Part shown: positions 10,133-23,400 of the stretch, piece after piece
Layout: each line of letters starts with the position of its first letter
Numbering within the stretch: the first letter of the stretch is position 1
Source: Membranipora membranacea
Lineage: Eukaryota; Bryozoa; Gymnolaemata; Cheilostomatida; Membraniporidae
Direction: 5' to 3'
DNA length: 64,000 bases
NCBI GenBank assembly: GCA_914767715.1
Contig: OU612074.1
Location: 17,222,062-17,286,061 of the forward strand
Program-made: the position numbers and the translations under genes
Notes under the pieces: model-generated
Told to the model about the DNA's origin: nothing
The model's input: the letters and a program-made list of their open reading frames with translations, nothing else
The model's database searches: none

Positions 10133-11773
10133 TGAAAAATCGTGTTTACGATCTGCTATTTTATACACTGATATGGAAGATAATATACCTTGATGATTCT
10201 TTCTATGCAGCCATTACGCAATCAGCCAATTCAGGTATTATACATAGCCAAAGAATATTTAGACTGTAGTTTTTTATTGTACGTAATTGAGTTTTACCCT
10301 GTAGTTGCTTCCTTTCAGCTTGTCTACTACTTGCTGAAACGCAGAAAGTTAAGCAACATACACCATCACTAGTTATCTTTTCATGACCAGCCATTGATAT
10401 CTCTTATGACATCCAGCACCACAGAGCTAGCTTTTCTAACCATTGCAAGTTTATTCAGTGTCAATTTATTCTGCTTGATACTTTCTTTTATATGTGTATA
10501 TATGATCTCATTCTTCTCATACGTATATTTGTATAGTGCATTTTATATAGGAGCCCTCAATGCAACTTTTTTGGAACTCGAATTCTTATTGAGATCAGTT
10601 CTGTGATTGGTTGTTTTACCTCAATCATAATTCTGGGCACAGTTTCTGTATATAATCATATTGAATGTAGGTGAAGTTCAAAACAGTATCATTTAGGGTG
10701 ATGCCACCAGACATCTGCAGAAAAGTGGGGATTTTCAATCAACAATTTCTATTCCAGAGAAGTAACTTGTTCCCCTTTTATTTTACCACCAAACATATTA
10801 TATCTACATTCATCTTAACATGAGACAATTTTATGGATAGTATAAAAGACAGCTTTTATTCTGAATAAATACTGTAATCTATTATTGTATAAGAAAGAAA
10901 GTAAAAAAGAGGATGATGCTGACGATCCACAAATTTGGAGAGAACATGAGATCATTATGACGATACTTTTTCAATGTAAATCATGATTTAACAGGGCTAA
11001 CAGTGCTTACTGACAATATACAACTAAAAATCTAATTCCAAAGATTATACGATATAAAAAAAACACGACTTGTGGTGCCATGATGAATATTAGATGAATT
11101 TGCTTTTTTTCGAGTCTTTAAACTCGGCTATAACTATTTGAATAGTTGTAAGAATGATGAATGTATCGATCTACCTATTTCATAGGTATTCCACTCTCAG
11201 ACGAGTCGCTTTGTGCAGGGTAATAAATGCTAAGATACATGAGGGGGTATTAATATCGAAGGATATGAAAGTAAGGTAGGCTCCTGGCCTCAACAGGGGA
11301 GGAATACTAAAGCAATATATACAGAGAGGATTAAGTAGAAAGAGAAAACAACTGTCAGCTAGTAGGGTGTTGTTATCAAGAATGTCAGAGCACCTAGTCT
11401 ATGACTAATTGATATACTGATACACATATTATGAGAGTAGTGATAATGAGATGTTTGAGACTTAGTTGAACTTTTAAAGTAGCCATACCCTGTTACTAAA
11501 GGCATCAACACTTGATTTGAAGGTTGTGGAGGAGTTGGTATGTCCACCGAGGAGTAAAAGATTTTCTAACCCCTTGGTATCACTAATACACCTTTTACAT
11601 ACCAAGAACATGATATTATAAGGTTCCGCTCTCTCATCTTTCAGCTGTCCATCCGAATGCTGGTACTTATAGAACATAAAAACTACCCGATGAGTCATAC
11701 TTAATATGAGTAGCCTTCACTCAGTGTGCTTTGTTCGAGTTTAAAACCTGTTATTCTGCAATGCCCATAACAT
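10133..11773. other. 3' regions of convergent DFFA and zinc-finger genes
   Basis: This stretch holds the two 3' UTRs. Short open frames occur on both strands (10190-10606 and 11359-11698), but none resembles a known protein. A back-to-back pair of poly(A) signals is at 10855-10869. Confidence 0.6.
10855..10869. terminator. Back-to-back poly(A) signals TTTATT-CTG-AATAAA
   Basis: AATAAA at 10864-10869 on the plus strand would serve DFFA (732 nt past its stop). Its mirror at 10855-10860 gives AATAAA on the minus strand for the zinc-finger gene (about 914 nt past its stop). I noticed no nearer canonical plus-strand signal after the DFFA stop. Confidence 0.5.
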
Positions 11774-14700
11774 TCATGTACTAAGTGACACAGCGCCTTG
11801 TTTCATGTGTATATTTTGTATGTGACGTTTTAGTGGTGCTTGCTGCGTAGCGGCGTAGGGACAGAACGGACACCTGTGAGGTCTCTCCCCGCTGTGTGTC
11901 CTCAGGTGCACTATCAGTCTCTGTCGGGTCAGAGCACAGTATCCACATATCTGACATGTGTGGGTCTGTGTGTATCCAGTGGAGCAGATCTACAAACACA
12001 AAACAATTTGGTATCACCTCTAATATTTGTTGTGTTTGTGGGTAGGATGCTTGTCAGATTTTGTGGGAGTTATCATCCCATGAACAATGTATTTGCAAGT
12101 GGGGACAACTAAACGCTCAGTTAAGTAGGCTAAGAAACAGTGAAAAATTGCTCCGCCAGGTCACCAGTAGTGGTGTTAGCCATAATAAATTGGTGGTGGG
12201 TGAAAACGGAGTGCCACTTCAAGCAACCCCACAGATTTTGAGCTAAGTGACAAAGCTTTAATTTCCCACTCTTATTTCCCATGGAACCGTATGGCATGAC
12301 AATACAGTCTTCATTTTGTCGCATCATGCACTCATTCACACCATTTAAAAATCATGCTTGATTGATAACAGAAATGTTTAAAGGTGTAAAAATCAATGAC
12401 TACCTGATATAAACATATTACTGCAGGGCATGTGATATTTGATGCTTGAAGCCTATTCGTTTTGGATCCAAATTTCGATTGTGTGGATGCCATAAGGCAA
12501 AATTGAGGAGTTGTGTGATCGAAAAGCATGTTTTACCATTTAATCAGATCAAAATTATCAAATCTTCTAACCAATAGACTCGGTGTTAGGACTTGTTCTT
12601 GTCAAAAGATTGCAATTACAACATTCATTTGTTTGACGAATTTTAATTCATGAATTTTCATTTTTTTTTATCTTGGGTCTACTTTATTTAACTAACCTGT
12701 GATTGGAGATGAATTTGATAATCAGACTTTGCGGTGAATCGTTCTCCACATCTTCTACAGCGGAGTCGGAGGGGTATAACACGTCCCCTACTCGTCGGTG
12801 TTTTCACTTTGCCTATGTCGGCCTTTGACTGACCATCCAACGCCTCAAAGTTTGAGCTCTCAGCATTTTCCTCGAATGGTAGCTGTGATGGTATCAAGTG
12901 ATGGTTCTGATTCTTTGCTGAAAATGAAAAAAGAAATTGAGCATTGATTACATTATGTATGTGATCAGATTCTTTGACCATTTTCGTTTCAGTTGTTTGA
13001 TCATGTGAATTGAGCGATAACATTTCAAGACATTATCGCCAATAAATAGTTTTACTGACTAGTAATCCTGCTTGATTTGATACCACAGGGTTTATTTAAT
13101 GGGTCAAGTTTCTTTCATAGAAGTTTTTCTTACTTACCTCTATTTTTGCGTCCTCTTCCTCTACCCTTTTTCCATGGCCCAGCGACTCCACTAACACCAG
13201 CAGCAGTCTCCACAGCCCCGCCGGCAGCAGGCTGTCCAATAAGGCCAGTCATACTGGCAAAATCAGCCAATGGCAGCTCGCCTGATGCAGCCTGGTCCAA
13301 AACACTGGAGAGATCAATGTGACTAGATTGTGAGAGTTGGTCAGGCTGTATAGAGATCAAGGAGGCGGGGTCTGTGCTAGTTGACTCAGCTGATGTATTA
13401 AGTATATTCGCACCATTATTTCTATTGTGATGCATTGGTACAGAGTTGGTTATAAAAGGCCCACAAAGAGAAACATCACTGCCGCAAATACCAGAAGTAG
13501 AAGCAGCCTCCAAATCTGTCGCCGATGAATTAAACATCTCTGTGTCATGCATTACACTTTGTGCAGCTTTGCTGCGGCTTTTTATCTGCGGATAATTGTC
13601 CCTCTCACTCAACACTGTAGGGTCTATGAATGGACCAGCATCGTTATCAGGCCACATATCTTGTTGTGACATCATGTGAGTCTCCTGTGCATGTTTAGAG
13701 CCGCCAAGCAGGCTGGTAGGGTCGTCAGATGATTTAGTTGGGGTGAGTAACTGGGGCTGTTGGGAGACAGGAATGTATTGAGGTGCGGCACTTTTTCTCT
13801 TCCTGCTAGATGTGTTCTGAACAACATCTGTGACCTGTAAACAAATATCAAAGAAGTGTAAGAATTTGGTTTAAAAGACACACTCAACCATGCCAACAGT
13901 AGCCCAACAAAATGAGACATGTATACAGAGTCGATGACCGTGTTGAATGGTGTGAAGCTTATGATGGACACAGTCAATGAAAGTTCAGCAACTTTCAGTA
14001 ATCCTGACTCGGACAAATTTATACGAGGGAATTATAAAATACTAAGTACAACTTAAAAGTAACAGTTGAAGTTGGAAAAAGCAAGCATGTCAATGATATC
14101 TATGTTCGTTAAGTATCATATAGTTGATAGAACGGTTGATGCACCTGGTTGCCTAGCCTAGGAGAAAGTAAGCAACAAGATTCAAACTGGTAAATGATCA
14201 TAATCATACCATTACCTGTTTTGTACAGGCGTCCTGACGCATTTTTGAGCTCGCCTGTTTGCTGTAAGGGGTGAAGGTCACGTGGTTCTTTAGCAGCTCG
14301 TCCAGTTTAGCGCACTTCCTCTGTTTAGAGTTAATATTCTCGGATATCTTCTTATCATCACCATTGGTGGTAGTGTTGTCTTTGATAGTGGGCTGAGTAT
14401 TCTTTTCGATTTGTGTAGGATTATCTCTTGATTTCGGAATGTCTACAATTTTGAGGTTTTGACTTTTATCACAAGGAACCAATTCTATAATATTTTTGAT
14501 AGGTAATGTAAGACAGTACAATATTTAGAGCCGTACGTACCCTTGAACCAACCACCAACCAACAAAATGATACAGTAAATACAGGAACTAGGCGATGTAT
14601 CAAAATCGTTTGCCTAGTGGGTAATCATACCATGGTTATTAGAGGATAGTCAATTTTAGTGAAAGGCAATGTAAGAGAGATATCCCAAAGTATATTATTT

Positions 14701-16106
14701 AAAAATCACACACAGATGAATGCATGCTATAGTCGTGCAGTTTCTTATGTTAAAGTTATCTAAGATCTGCATAGGAAAACATCCCAATCTTCTAATGGGC
14801 AGGAATTATTGGTGGTGTTCAAAGTTTGTCCCCCATCAATACCAATACACTGTAATGAAACTGATAGGTATAATATCACGTGACAGGTATTCTTACCATC
14901 ATTGTTGGTTGACTCAGAGGGTATATTTTCTTGAGTAGGAGTTAGAGGTCGATTCTTCACTGATACCACTGATCCCAGGTCATCTTCATTTCTACAATAT
15001 AATTTGCATAGGGTAAGTTTAAGTGCTAAAACTCCATTTATCAAGCAACATCTGACCGAAAGGTGGCTGAGAATATAAATCTTTCTCTCAATTGTGTAAA
15101 AACAAAATGGTTAAGCATCTAAGTGCTTCAGAAAGCTGAATTTCCAAGCAATTCTTATACATAGAGGTTTTGATTACAACATCAGAACGAAGTGTGATGC
15201 ATCACATGACAAATCTGACCTTTGAAACATGAAACTCCAGGAAAATCTCATTTTGTTACATAATATATATACATATATATATTGCCTTCACCATCAATAC
15301 GCGCAAAGTAACCAAAGCCCTATTGTGACAATTCTAATAGCAAGTAAGTTCTCACCTAATGGCGAGTGCCTCTTGTTCTTTATCTAGAGTGACTTTGCTG
15401 TTTGTATCAGCTGCTGGAGTGTCAGGTCTGAGGAATGCTGTCTGTAGTGTATCACTAACTGACTTCTCGGGTAAAGTTTCGCTGCCGATGGCTTCTCCAA
15501 GTTTGTCAATGAAAGGGGATGAATCGTCTTTAAGAAGCTAAAAAATGACAACAAAGCTTAGAAACCATCTTTATCATAGTAGTGAAGCTTCATACATAAC
15601 TTTAAAAAATGTTATTTCATGGACAAGATTGAGGATAAGAAATTGAGTATTTCCAAAAATTTCAATTTTCAACAACTCAGGAACAATGTAGAATGGAAGT
15701 TTTAACAATATAAATTTGATTTGACACAAAATGATGTATGATAAAAATAATCCTGGTGTGATGTTAACCAGTAGACCCTAGGCCTAATAACCTGAGCTAT
15801 TTCATGACAACATAATGTTTTGATACTGAGCCTTTGAGAAAACAAACTTGTGGCACACAACCCCATATTTTCTGCTCTGCACCTATACAGATACTGATTC
15901 TTAAATAACTGTAAAACAACTGAAAGACAAACCAAACCCACTTGTGTTTTCTCGATCTGTTTAAGTAGTGACAGTCTCAGTTGGTCTACGTTTAGGAATG
16001 CAGTTGTGATCTGATCAGAACTGAAGCTTATCACAGCTGTGACAAGGTGCTTCATATCAGTTATGCTGATCTCTCCATGAGGGTCAGTAGAAGAAATATC
16101 AGCCAT
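11774..16106 (-). CDS. C2H2 zinc-finger protein, probable DNA-binding regulator
   Basis: Seven minus-strand exons (16106-15942, 15537-15356, 14991-14897, 14484-14216, 13834-13138, 12917-12697, 11989-11774) join in frame to 614 residues. The first 200 residues are polar and include a possible helix (LRLSLLKQIEKTQLL). RKRK at 248-251 is a likely nuclear signal. A basic KKGRGRGRKNR stretch near 457-468 resembles an AT-hook-like patch. Near the C-terminus are two canonical fingers (Cys555/558-His571/575 and Cys583/586-His599/604) joined by the classic HSGERPHRC linker. Upstream is an unusual finger with Cys523, Cys526 and His539, whose fourth ligand would be Cys545. The start is the first ATG in frame with the N-terminal exon. 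I cannot assign an ortholog; the paired fingers look REST-like, but that is generic. It is divergent from CPOX and convergent with DFFA. Confidence 0.85.
15942..16106 (-). other. First coding exon of the zinc-finger gene
   Basis: This exon encodes 55 residues beginning MADISSTDPHGE and ends at a CAA|GTGGGT donor, a weaker donor than the others in the gene. No family was recognised for this N-terminal part, so the exon is supported mainly by frame and splice phase. Confidence 0.65.
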
Positions 16107-17495
16107 GATTACCGTATCATTCACACTATACCAGCACCTGTGACAGATTCAATGATATACAGAATAATAGGGATAGTGATATAATAAGATCAATGAGATT
16201 GAACAAATGCAGTAAATTCCAGATTAATTTGGTAAGAAATAGAGCTTGTGATAAGTCATCACGCTACATGAAAATAGAGAGAGCTTATTTCAGCAATAGT
16301 TGTTATCATTAATGATAAAATAAATTAACCCAAACACTTCACTGCTAAAAATCTCTGAAAGTGAAACACACTCTCAGGTAGAGGACTACAGGTCATGCCT
16401 ACATTAGACTGTGGTCTTTATATGGGCTTAATCATATCATATCAGACACACAGACAATCAAAGTATCCAGAGCAAGGCTCCAATCATCAAACAAAAAACT
16501 GTATAGTTATTTCAATTCATCAGTACTAGCTAGTAGCAGCTGATTTTTTGTTTTAACTTTTTCATTTTGTTGTGTGATTCTGATCAATCAATGGAAACTT
16601 TTATTGAAAGTTCATAATGACATAAACAGACCTCATGAAACCATGGAGAAAGGGATTGTTACTATCTGTATCTTTTGAAAGCTCAGACCCTTCTAAGGTG
16701 TCCACATTATATCTGCTTGATATGTGAGTTTTTAGGTTTCTTTCTTCAGAAAATCTCTTTTTTGTGAACCTAAAATTCTTTTGACCTTGACCTCCTCAAA
16801 GAATTGAGATGTAATCTGCAGATTTTCAACAATGTTAACTGCAGCTAACCACTTTTTTCTGAAGCCATGAACATCCGGTTTGGCAAAAATAATTTTGTCT
16901 GAGTCTGCAGATCACAGAATTGTAATCCCTGCAAGGTTGGTATTTATTCATGCTGTCAGTAAGCCAAGCACTTGCAACAGACATTCTCAACAGGTGATAC
17001 ATTTTTGCAAAGTATGAATGTGGATATTGCATTGAAGATATTACTACAAATTTTATTATATGTCTGCACATCTGTAAATAAGTGAATCCAAACAGTAGTC
17101 TGAGAAGAGAATTATTGCGTCAACATGACAAGAAGCTTTTTCTTTATTTCCCCACTATATAATTAGTTTGCATAAGAACTATTCCTGTATGTACTGAAGA
17201 TTAAGGTGAGCTGTTTGGAGCACACACCACACTGACAGCAGTTGTACATACATTCCTAATACTTATTTATAGTTATGGTTTTCTATGTATCAGGATTATT
17301 AGCAATGATGAGTTGACTGGTGTAACAGGGGACTTCTTGAATTGATATCCTTATATGTTGGGGGGTCTGTTAGTTTCATTCACTCTACTTTTCTAAAGCT
17401 TCATTTCCATATTTTAACCAGTGTCTTGTCATGGTTTTTGATATGATTACTTACTTGTACATTGATCTGTTTATGGTAAGTATCTTGTGCTTTAG
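16107..17495. other. Divergent upstream region of zinc-finger gene and CPOX
   Basis: About 1.39 kb separates the two start codons. No coding sequence or mobile element was recognised. TGCTTTAG directly before the CPOX ATG looks like a 3' splice site, so a 5' UTR exon of CPOX may lie within this region. Confidence 0.5.
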
Positions 17496-20400
17496 ATGGC
17501 AGGGCGTCGAATGTTCACCCTGCTGTTTTCGAACACATATCGGACCATTGCTGTCGGGGCGAGGAGGAATGCCAAAAAACTTAGAAATGCTGGGTGAGTA
17601 ACAACAATACATATTTGAAATAGTCCAGGCAGTTCAGTTATAGACAGGACAAGAGATTGTGAGTTCTCACCACTAACCAGGCCGTCACACATCAAGTAGA
17701 CTAAATAGGGATAGAAATTCATACATGTGATTTTGATTCGCTTCCAAAACTTATTATGTTATATGATTGACAGATCATTAGGACTATTATTGCATACATC
17801 GATATTATTCTCTAGATGTTGAGTGAGTGACTTTGAGAGACTGCACGCTTTAGTTGACAATCAGTACCCAGCCACAAATCACTCATTCGATCATGGGCTT
17901 TTGTTTCAAAATCACCAAGAATGTAATTTTACTTTTTCCTTTATCCCGTTGGTGTTAACTGTAATTACGGTGGTTACTTTTTCATAGGATACTGGCCGGC
18001 ACCACAGGTGGGACTCTACTCATGACAGCTGCAACAGTAAGTTTGTCTCTCACAAATAATATGTTAAATAGCTAACATTATCCTATGAAGAATTTCTTTA
18101 GAATTTTGTAAGAGATTGAGCAAGGAGTTGTATGTTCCAGTTGTATGATTTTTGTTATTGTTCCCGATTGATAAGATGTTAAACTTTCACTTTTTCCCTT
18201 ACAATCATGTTTGCAAATCTTCAGTAAGTTTGAAACAGTGTTTTTCATCAATCTTTAAATTATTTTGTGGTCCATGGTCTTTGCAATACAGCGGTTTATA
18301 TCAAAGATTAAAAATGCGCTTTTTCATTGCAACCTCATGGTTCAATATCGGCACAGTGTTGTTACCACATTAATTTCAGATCTGTAACAATGATTTAGCC
18401 TTGTTACAGTTACAGATATTGCGGCATTGATAATTTATACAACTACTATGTGACGATATTCACACAAACCTGACCTGTCAAAATCTTGGACTGCAACGTG
18501 TTACAAGTTATAGTGTACACTTAGGATTAAGATTACAAGTAAAAGGATGCAAAACTAGACTTAGTTCATTTGTTTCAGGAAATGATAACCTTATCTTATC
18601 AAGTACATGTTTTTTTAATCAGTCAAAACTGGTTTTCAGATTATGCAAGAAGGAACTTCTAGTTTGATGTATATGTGACAGAGCACATGTTTTAAATGGA
18701 TTTAACAAAAACTTACTATTTTCATGTCATCAATGATGAACCTGGTTTATCTTGATTGTATAAGATAAAATGGTCATCGCCAATGGCTGATAAGTTCCTC
18801 GTTTAATTTTTGGCAGCTCTGCAGGGTGCATTCTTGTTTCTCTACGTCAACATCCAGCGATATCCCTGATGACCATTAATAATGAATACAGTTCATAAAA
18901 CATTACTCGGAAATTCAAATTTCCCGTACCTAGTTTGACATTCACTATGTTTCCATATGTGGATTCGATTTGAGGGCCAATCGATGTATGGAATTAGCAT
19001 TAGTAACATTATTATTTTGTTTTCAGGTGAATGCTAGCAGCGCTGTAATAAGATTGGAAGATGAGGAGGAGGGACTTAATCTGGACGATTTCATGTCTGA
19101 TCCAATCACAGCCCTCAAAGAGCTCGAGCAATCGGAGGAGATGATGCACAAAATGGAGGTTTGTCACTATAGATACAAAAATCAGCCAGCGTGATTCGTA
19201 ATTGTTAGAAATCTTATATAAGTAGGCTATGCGCTCAGACGTTGGTGATGTAGTTGTAACTTGCTTATCAAGGGACCAGAAGATGCTTTCTTGATGTTAT
19301 TTTGAGTCTGTGCGTTTGAGCTAGATTTTGTGGTCACAAGGCTACGATATTCCCTAAACCTGTCAGGATTAATGACAACGCTAGTCTAGCTCAGCAATTA
19401 TCGGATTGATGTAATAAGGCCCTAATCCCACTATAACTTTCTTGATTTAAAGTGCATTTCTCTTGTAATGCCATGCTGGACTGGTTTTAATCCTTACCAC
19501 CAAATTTGATATTGGAACCCAGGTTTGTATGCAAGATGTATAGAGACTGCAATGAATCTTTGACAAGTAGAGAAAATTATAAAATATTGCTAAATTTTCC
19601 TGAACAATGGTAACCCATGTCAGATCCCGTGCAGTGACTGTTTATTTTGTATTGTTCTATGTCAGGTGTTGTGTATGAAACTTCAAGCTAAACTATGTAG
19701 AGAAGTCGAGAGAATCGAAGGTACTGAAAAGTTCCGAGTAGACAGATGGTTGAAATGTGAGGTTAGTTGGTCATTATAAGCCAAGTCATTTCATACTCAA
19801 TGTCATATCCATTCCCATCTCTTATACATGCCTGTTACCCAACTCTATCATTCTTCACTCATTTACACACATTGCACATTACATACACCGCTTCTTTGGA
19901 AGTACACTCAACAGTCTGCCTCCACACAAATATAGTGAAATTATTTACAAGGTTAACAAGGAGCTGATAATAATGAAATCACTACCGAGACTATTACTCT
20001 GATGTCAGGGCCACTCGCCTCCTCCCATAAATGATCAGTGTGTGAATCAAAGTCTATCGTTTTTACCCCATTCATTTTTCACGTGACACGCTTCCGTTAA
20101 CCCGCCCTATCTTCAACAATAATCAGTTTAAGGAACTTAGACTCTACACCTTTATCTCATCTCTCATCATTCACACCTCTATTCTATCTCTCCTCATACA
20201 TCAGCCCTCAGAACCAGCCACACCAACTCTAATAAAGGGTCAGATCGGTAAGAGATTCGCTGTCTGTGATCCGAGAGTTTGGGAGAGCACAACGTTCCCT
20301 ACTCTACTCTATCAGGAGGCTGGAAACGATCAACTATTTGAGGTAAAGATATGAAATTTGGTCATTGTATGATTAGATAGTACCAGGAGCTTTGCCAACT

Positions 20401-23400
20401 AAACACAACATTATACCAAAGACGTCAAAAACTGCTTTTGATGTCCAAAAGATTCCCTTCTTTTTTTATTGTGTTTAGTTGGCAAAGTCCACAAAACTTC
20501 ATAGTTTATTGCAAGATATGTACACGTATCAGGGGGTTTGGTTTCCAAACTCTCTGATATAAGAAAGAAGTTAATTCATATTGTAAACTGGAAGTTATGT
20601 GCTCTTGTCATTAGAGAAGATAATTCAGATTTTTCTTTAACCAATCTACTCAATGCCCCAAACTCCCTCATGCCTCACAGCCTAATTCCAAACCAGTCTG
20701 CTGCGTTGTTTGAAAATCATGTTTTATCATATTGTTGTTATGCATCAGAGGCCTGATGAGGATGGAACCCCGGTCAGTATCTGCCCCAACCAAACCTCTA
20801 AATATGTTGCATTTTATCCTCAATTGCCATACCGTCATATGAATTGCTTCCATTTTATCCCGTCTCTGGTTGCTTCGTGTCTAGAGGCAACTCCTCAATC
20901 ATCATTCCTTATCTGTTTACTCTTGTATTGTTTGGAGCCATCTATTGTGTTATGTGTCTGTAACTGCATATATCATAATACAAAAGATGATCATCATAGT
21001 TTAAAATTTGCCCAATAAAAATTTAATACGATGGCTCAAGTAACTGCTCCTATTTGACCTTTTTGAACTGTTAGTCTTCTTATTCATACACTGTAAGAGA
21101 GCATTAGATTCACCTTCTCCACAACCTGATTACTGAAGCTGCTAACGGCCAAATAGACAATTTTCAATGAAATATATCATTTTTTCTCATACATTGTCAT
21201 TTGCTGCTGTGATTAACAGGGTATCCAGGGAGGAGGTATCACATGTATTATGGAGGAGGGAGCCGTGTTTGAGAGAGCTGGAGTTAATATATCTGTAGTG
21301 GCCGGTAAACTCAGACCTGCTGCTGTCAAAGCCATGAACAGCCAGTAAGTAATATTCTAACCAGATATAGATCACCCGATGAACTTTGTATTTATATAAT
21401 TATCTGATCATTAGTGCATATATCGATTCATGTAGCCTGAACATCTTCAAAGGAATTTTGTGCTACAAGGCCAAGGTCATGGCCTAGGTCAGAATTCGAA
21501 TAAGACTCAGAATAAATTGACACTGACAATAATAGATACATAATATAATACATATAATAATCTTGGTGTCATTGTTATATGCGATTCACTAACAAAGAGT
21601 TGTGCCATTATTTCCCTTGGACCCTTAGCCATGATGTAGTAGTACTGCATCCTACTAACACAGTGTCTAGGTAAGCTTAGTAGCTTTTTGGCATAGGATG
21701 ATGCACATGTTATGTGATATGCTGCTATTTTCGTGACTTCCTAGGGGTAGAGAGCTGCCTGAAGATGAAGAAATGAAGTTCAGTGCTGTCGGCATCAGCT
21801 CAGTTATTCACCCTGTATGTATTGTATTAGATATAATTTCATAGTTTGCTCACCGTTTACTGCGGCTTGTCAACAAAAGGTGGCCGGCTTTAATTGCGTG
21901 AAACATCATAGAAGTTGGAAGCAGAAAAGAAAACTTCTACCAACAAAGCAAGCCTGCACGATCACCTGGCCTTATGGCAGCATTCTCATAACCCATCAAC
22001 AAAACTTGATCATTTTTATACAAGAGCTGCCAAAAATTAGTCAAACTTACTTTCTCAAGCTTTCAGTTGGTTGCCTGATTACCTACAAATACCATTAAAA
22101 TGCCTACAAAGTATATATATCACCTGTATAGTAATAAAACATCAACAATCGATATGAAGATAATACTCATCCCTATCTGTTATTTCTATATTCACATTTT
22201 TATTTGTTGTAGAGGAATCCAATGGTTCCAACAAAGCATTTCAACTTCAGATATTTTGAAGTTCAGCCTGAGTTCAGTGAGAAGCAATGGTGGTTTGGTG
22301 GAGGTGCTGATCTCACTCCCTATTATCTCAATGAGAAGGTAGTGTAGAATCTAAAGATTATCTACGCGACACACAAAGTTGGAGCTAACATCATGTCATC
22401 TAAACTCTAAACTCTAGCTGATATATTTTATCCTAGACGATAAATTGGCTTATAATTTGGAGTTGCTCTCTCATTGAAGTGATGGTTCAGAGAGGGAACA
22501 ACTACTAAATAATTGTACATTTATAAAATAAATTCTGTGTCTATCACATCAATGAACTCCCTCAGTTCATTGATCACATGTTTATATCACTTATGCGGAT
22601 ACAGTATATAGCTCACAAATTCACAACATATCATTTGCTTCGAGTTAAAAGTTGCTGTTTTCTACCGTAAGCCCTTCATCTTATAAATATTCTCTCATTA
22701 GAACATCTATCCCATTTATCTCTTATAGGATGCCAAGCATTTCCATTGCGCATATAAAGCAGCCTGCGAGCTGCATGGTCCTTCTTACTATAAGAGGTTT
22801 AAGAAATGGTGTGATGACTACTTCTATATCCCACACAGATGTAAGTATCATTTTCATAAAAGTAAGGAGTATTTAATCGTCAACTTGACTGATTCCAACC
22901 TCAATAACTAAAGGGCTTAACAGGGCATGTGACCAAAAATGTTTAGACTGGATAAGTTCTGCTATGTTGCAAATTTGAATTAAAGAACAACTGAAAGTAT
23001 GGAACTCTTGGAATCGTACCAATCCCTTCCTCATAATTCACTAACGCGGGTTTTTGTACAAGATCTTATGCAATTCAGATATGATACTTAAAGATCATGC
23101 TATCTTGGTCTCTCTTCAGTTGGAGTATCAGTTCATTGTCTAGCTCTATAGAATGTAAACCTACGAATTTTAAGAATATGAGTCACATTTTCAATTGTTC
23201 TATAATTTAACTTGTCACGTAGCAGAATTTTAGCTTGCTCATAGTTGATGTAACATAAATTCCACCTTAAAATAACTTTATATCAGGACATTTCCTGTCT
23301 CAATCAGGTGGCGTCAAAAGAATCATGAGAAATATTACGTATTAAATAAAATTATTGAGAGGGAGTGTTGCTCAGAAAAGTTTGACAGTTCTTGTTGGCA

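Noticed and set aside
11781-12017. 78-codon minus-strand frame over the zinc-finger exon
   Set aside because: It is out of frame with the two canonical C2H2 fingers encoded in the same DNA.
13077-13322. 81-codon plus-strand frame
   Set aside because: It is antisense to the large zinc-finger gene exon 13138-13834 and mirrors its Gly/Ala/Pro-rich sequence.
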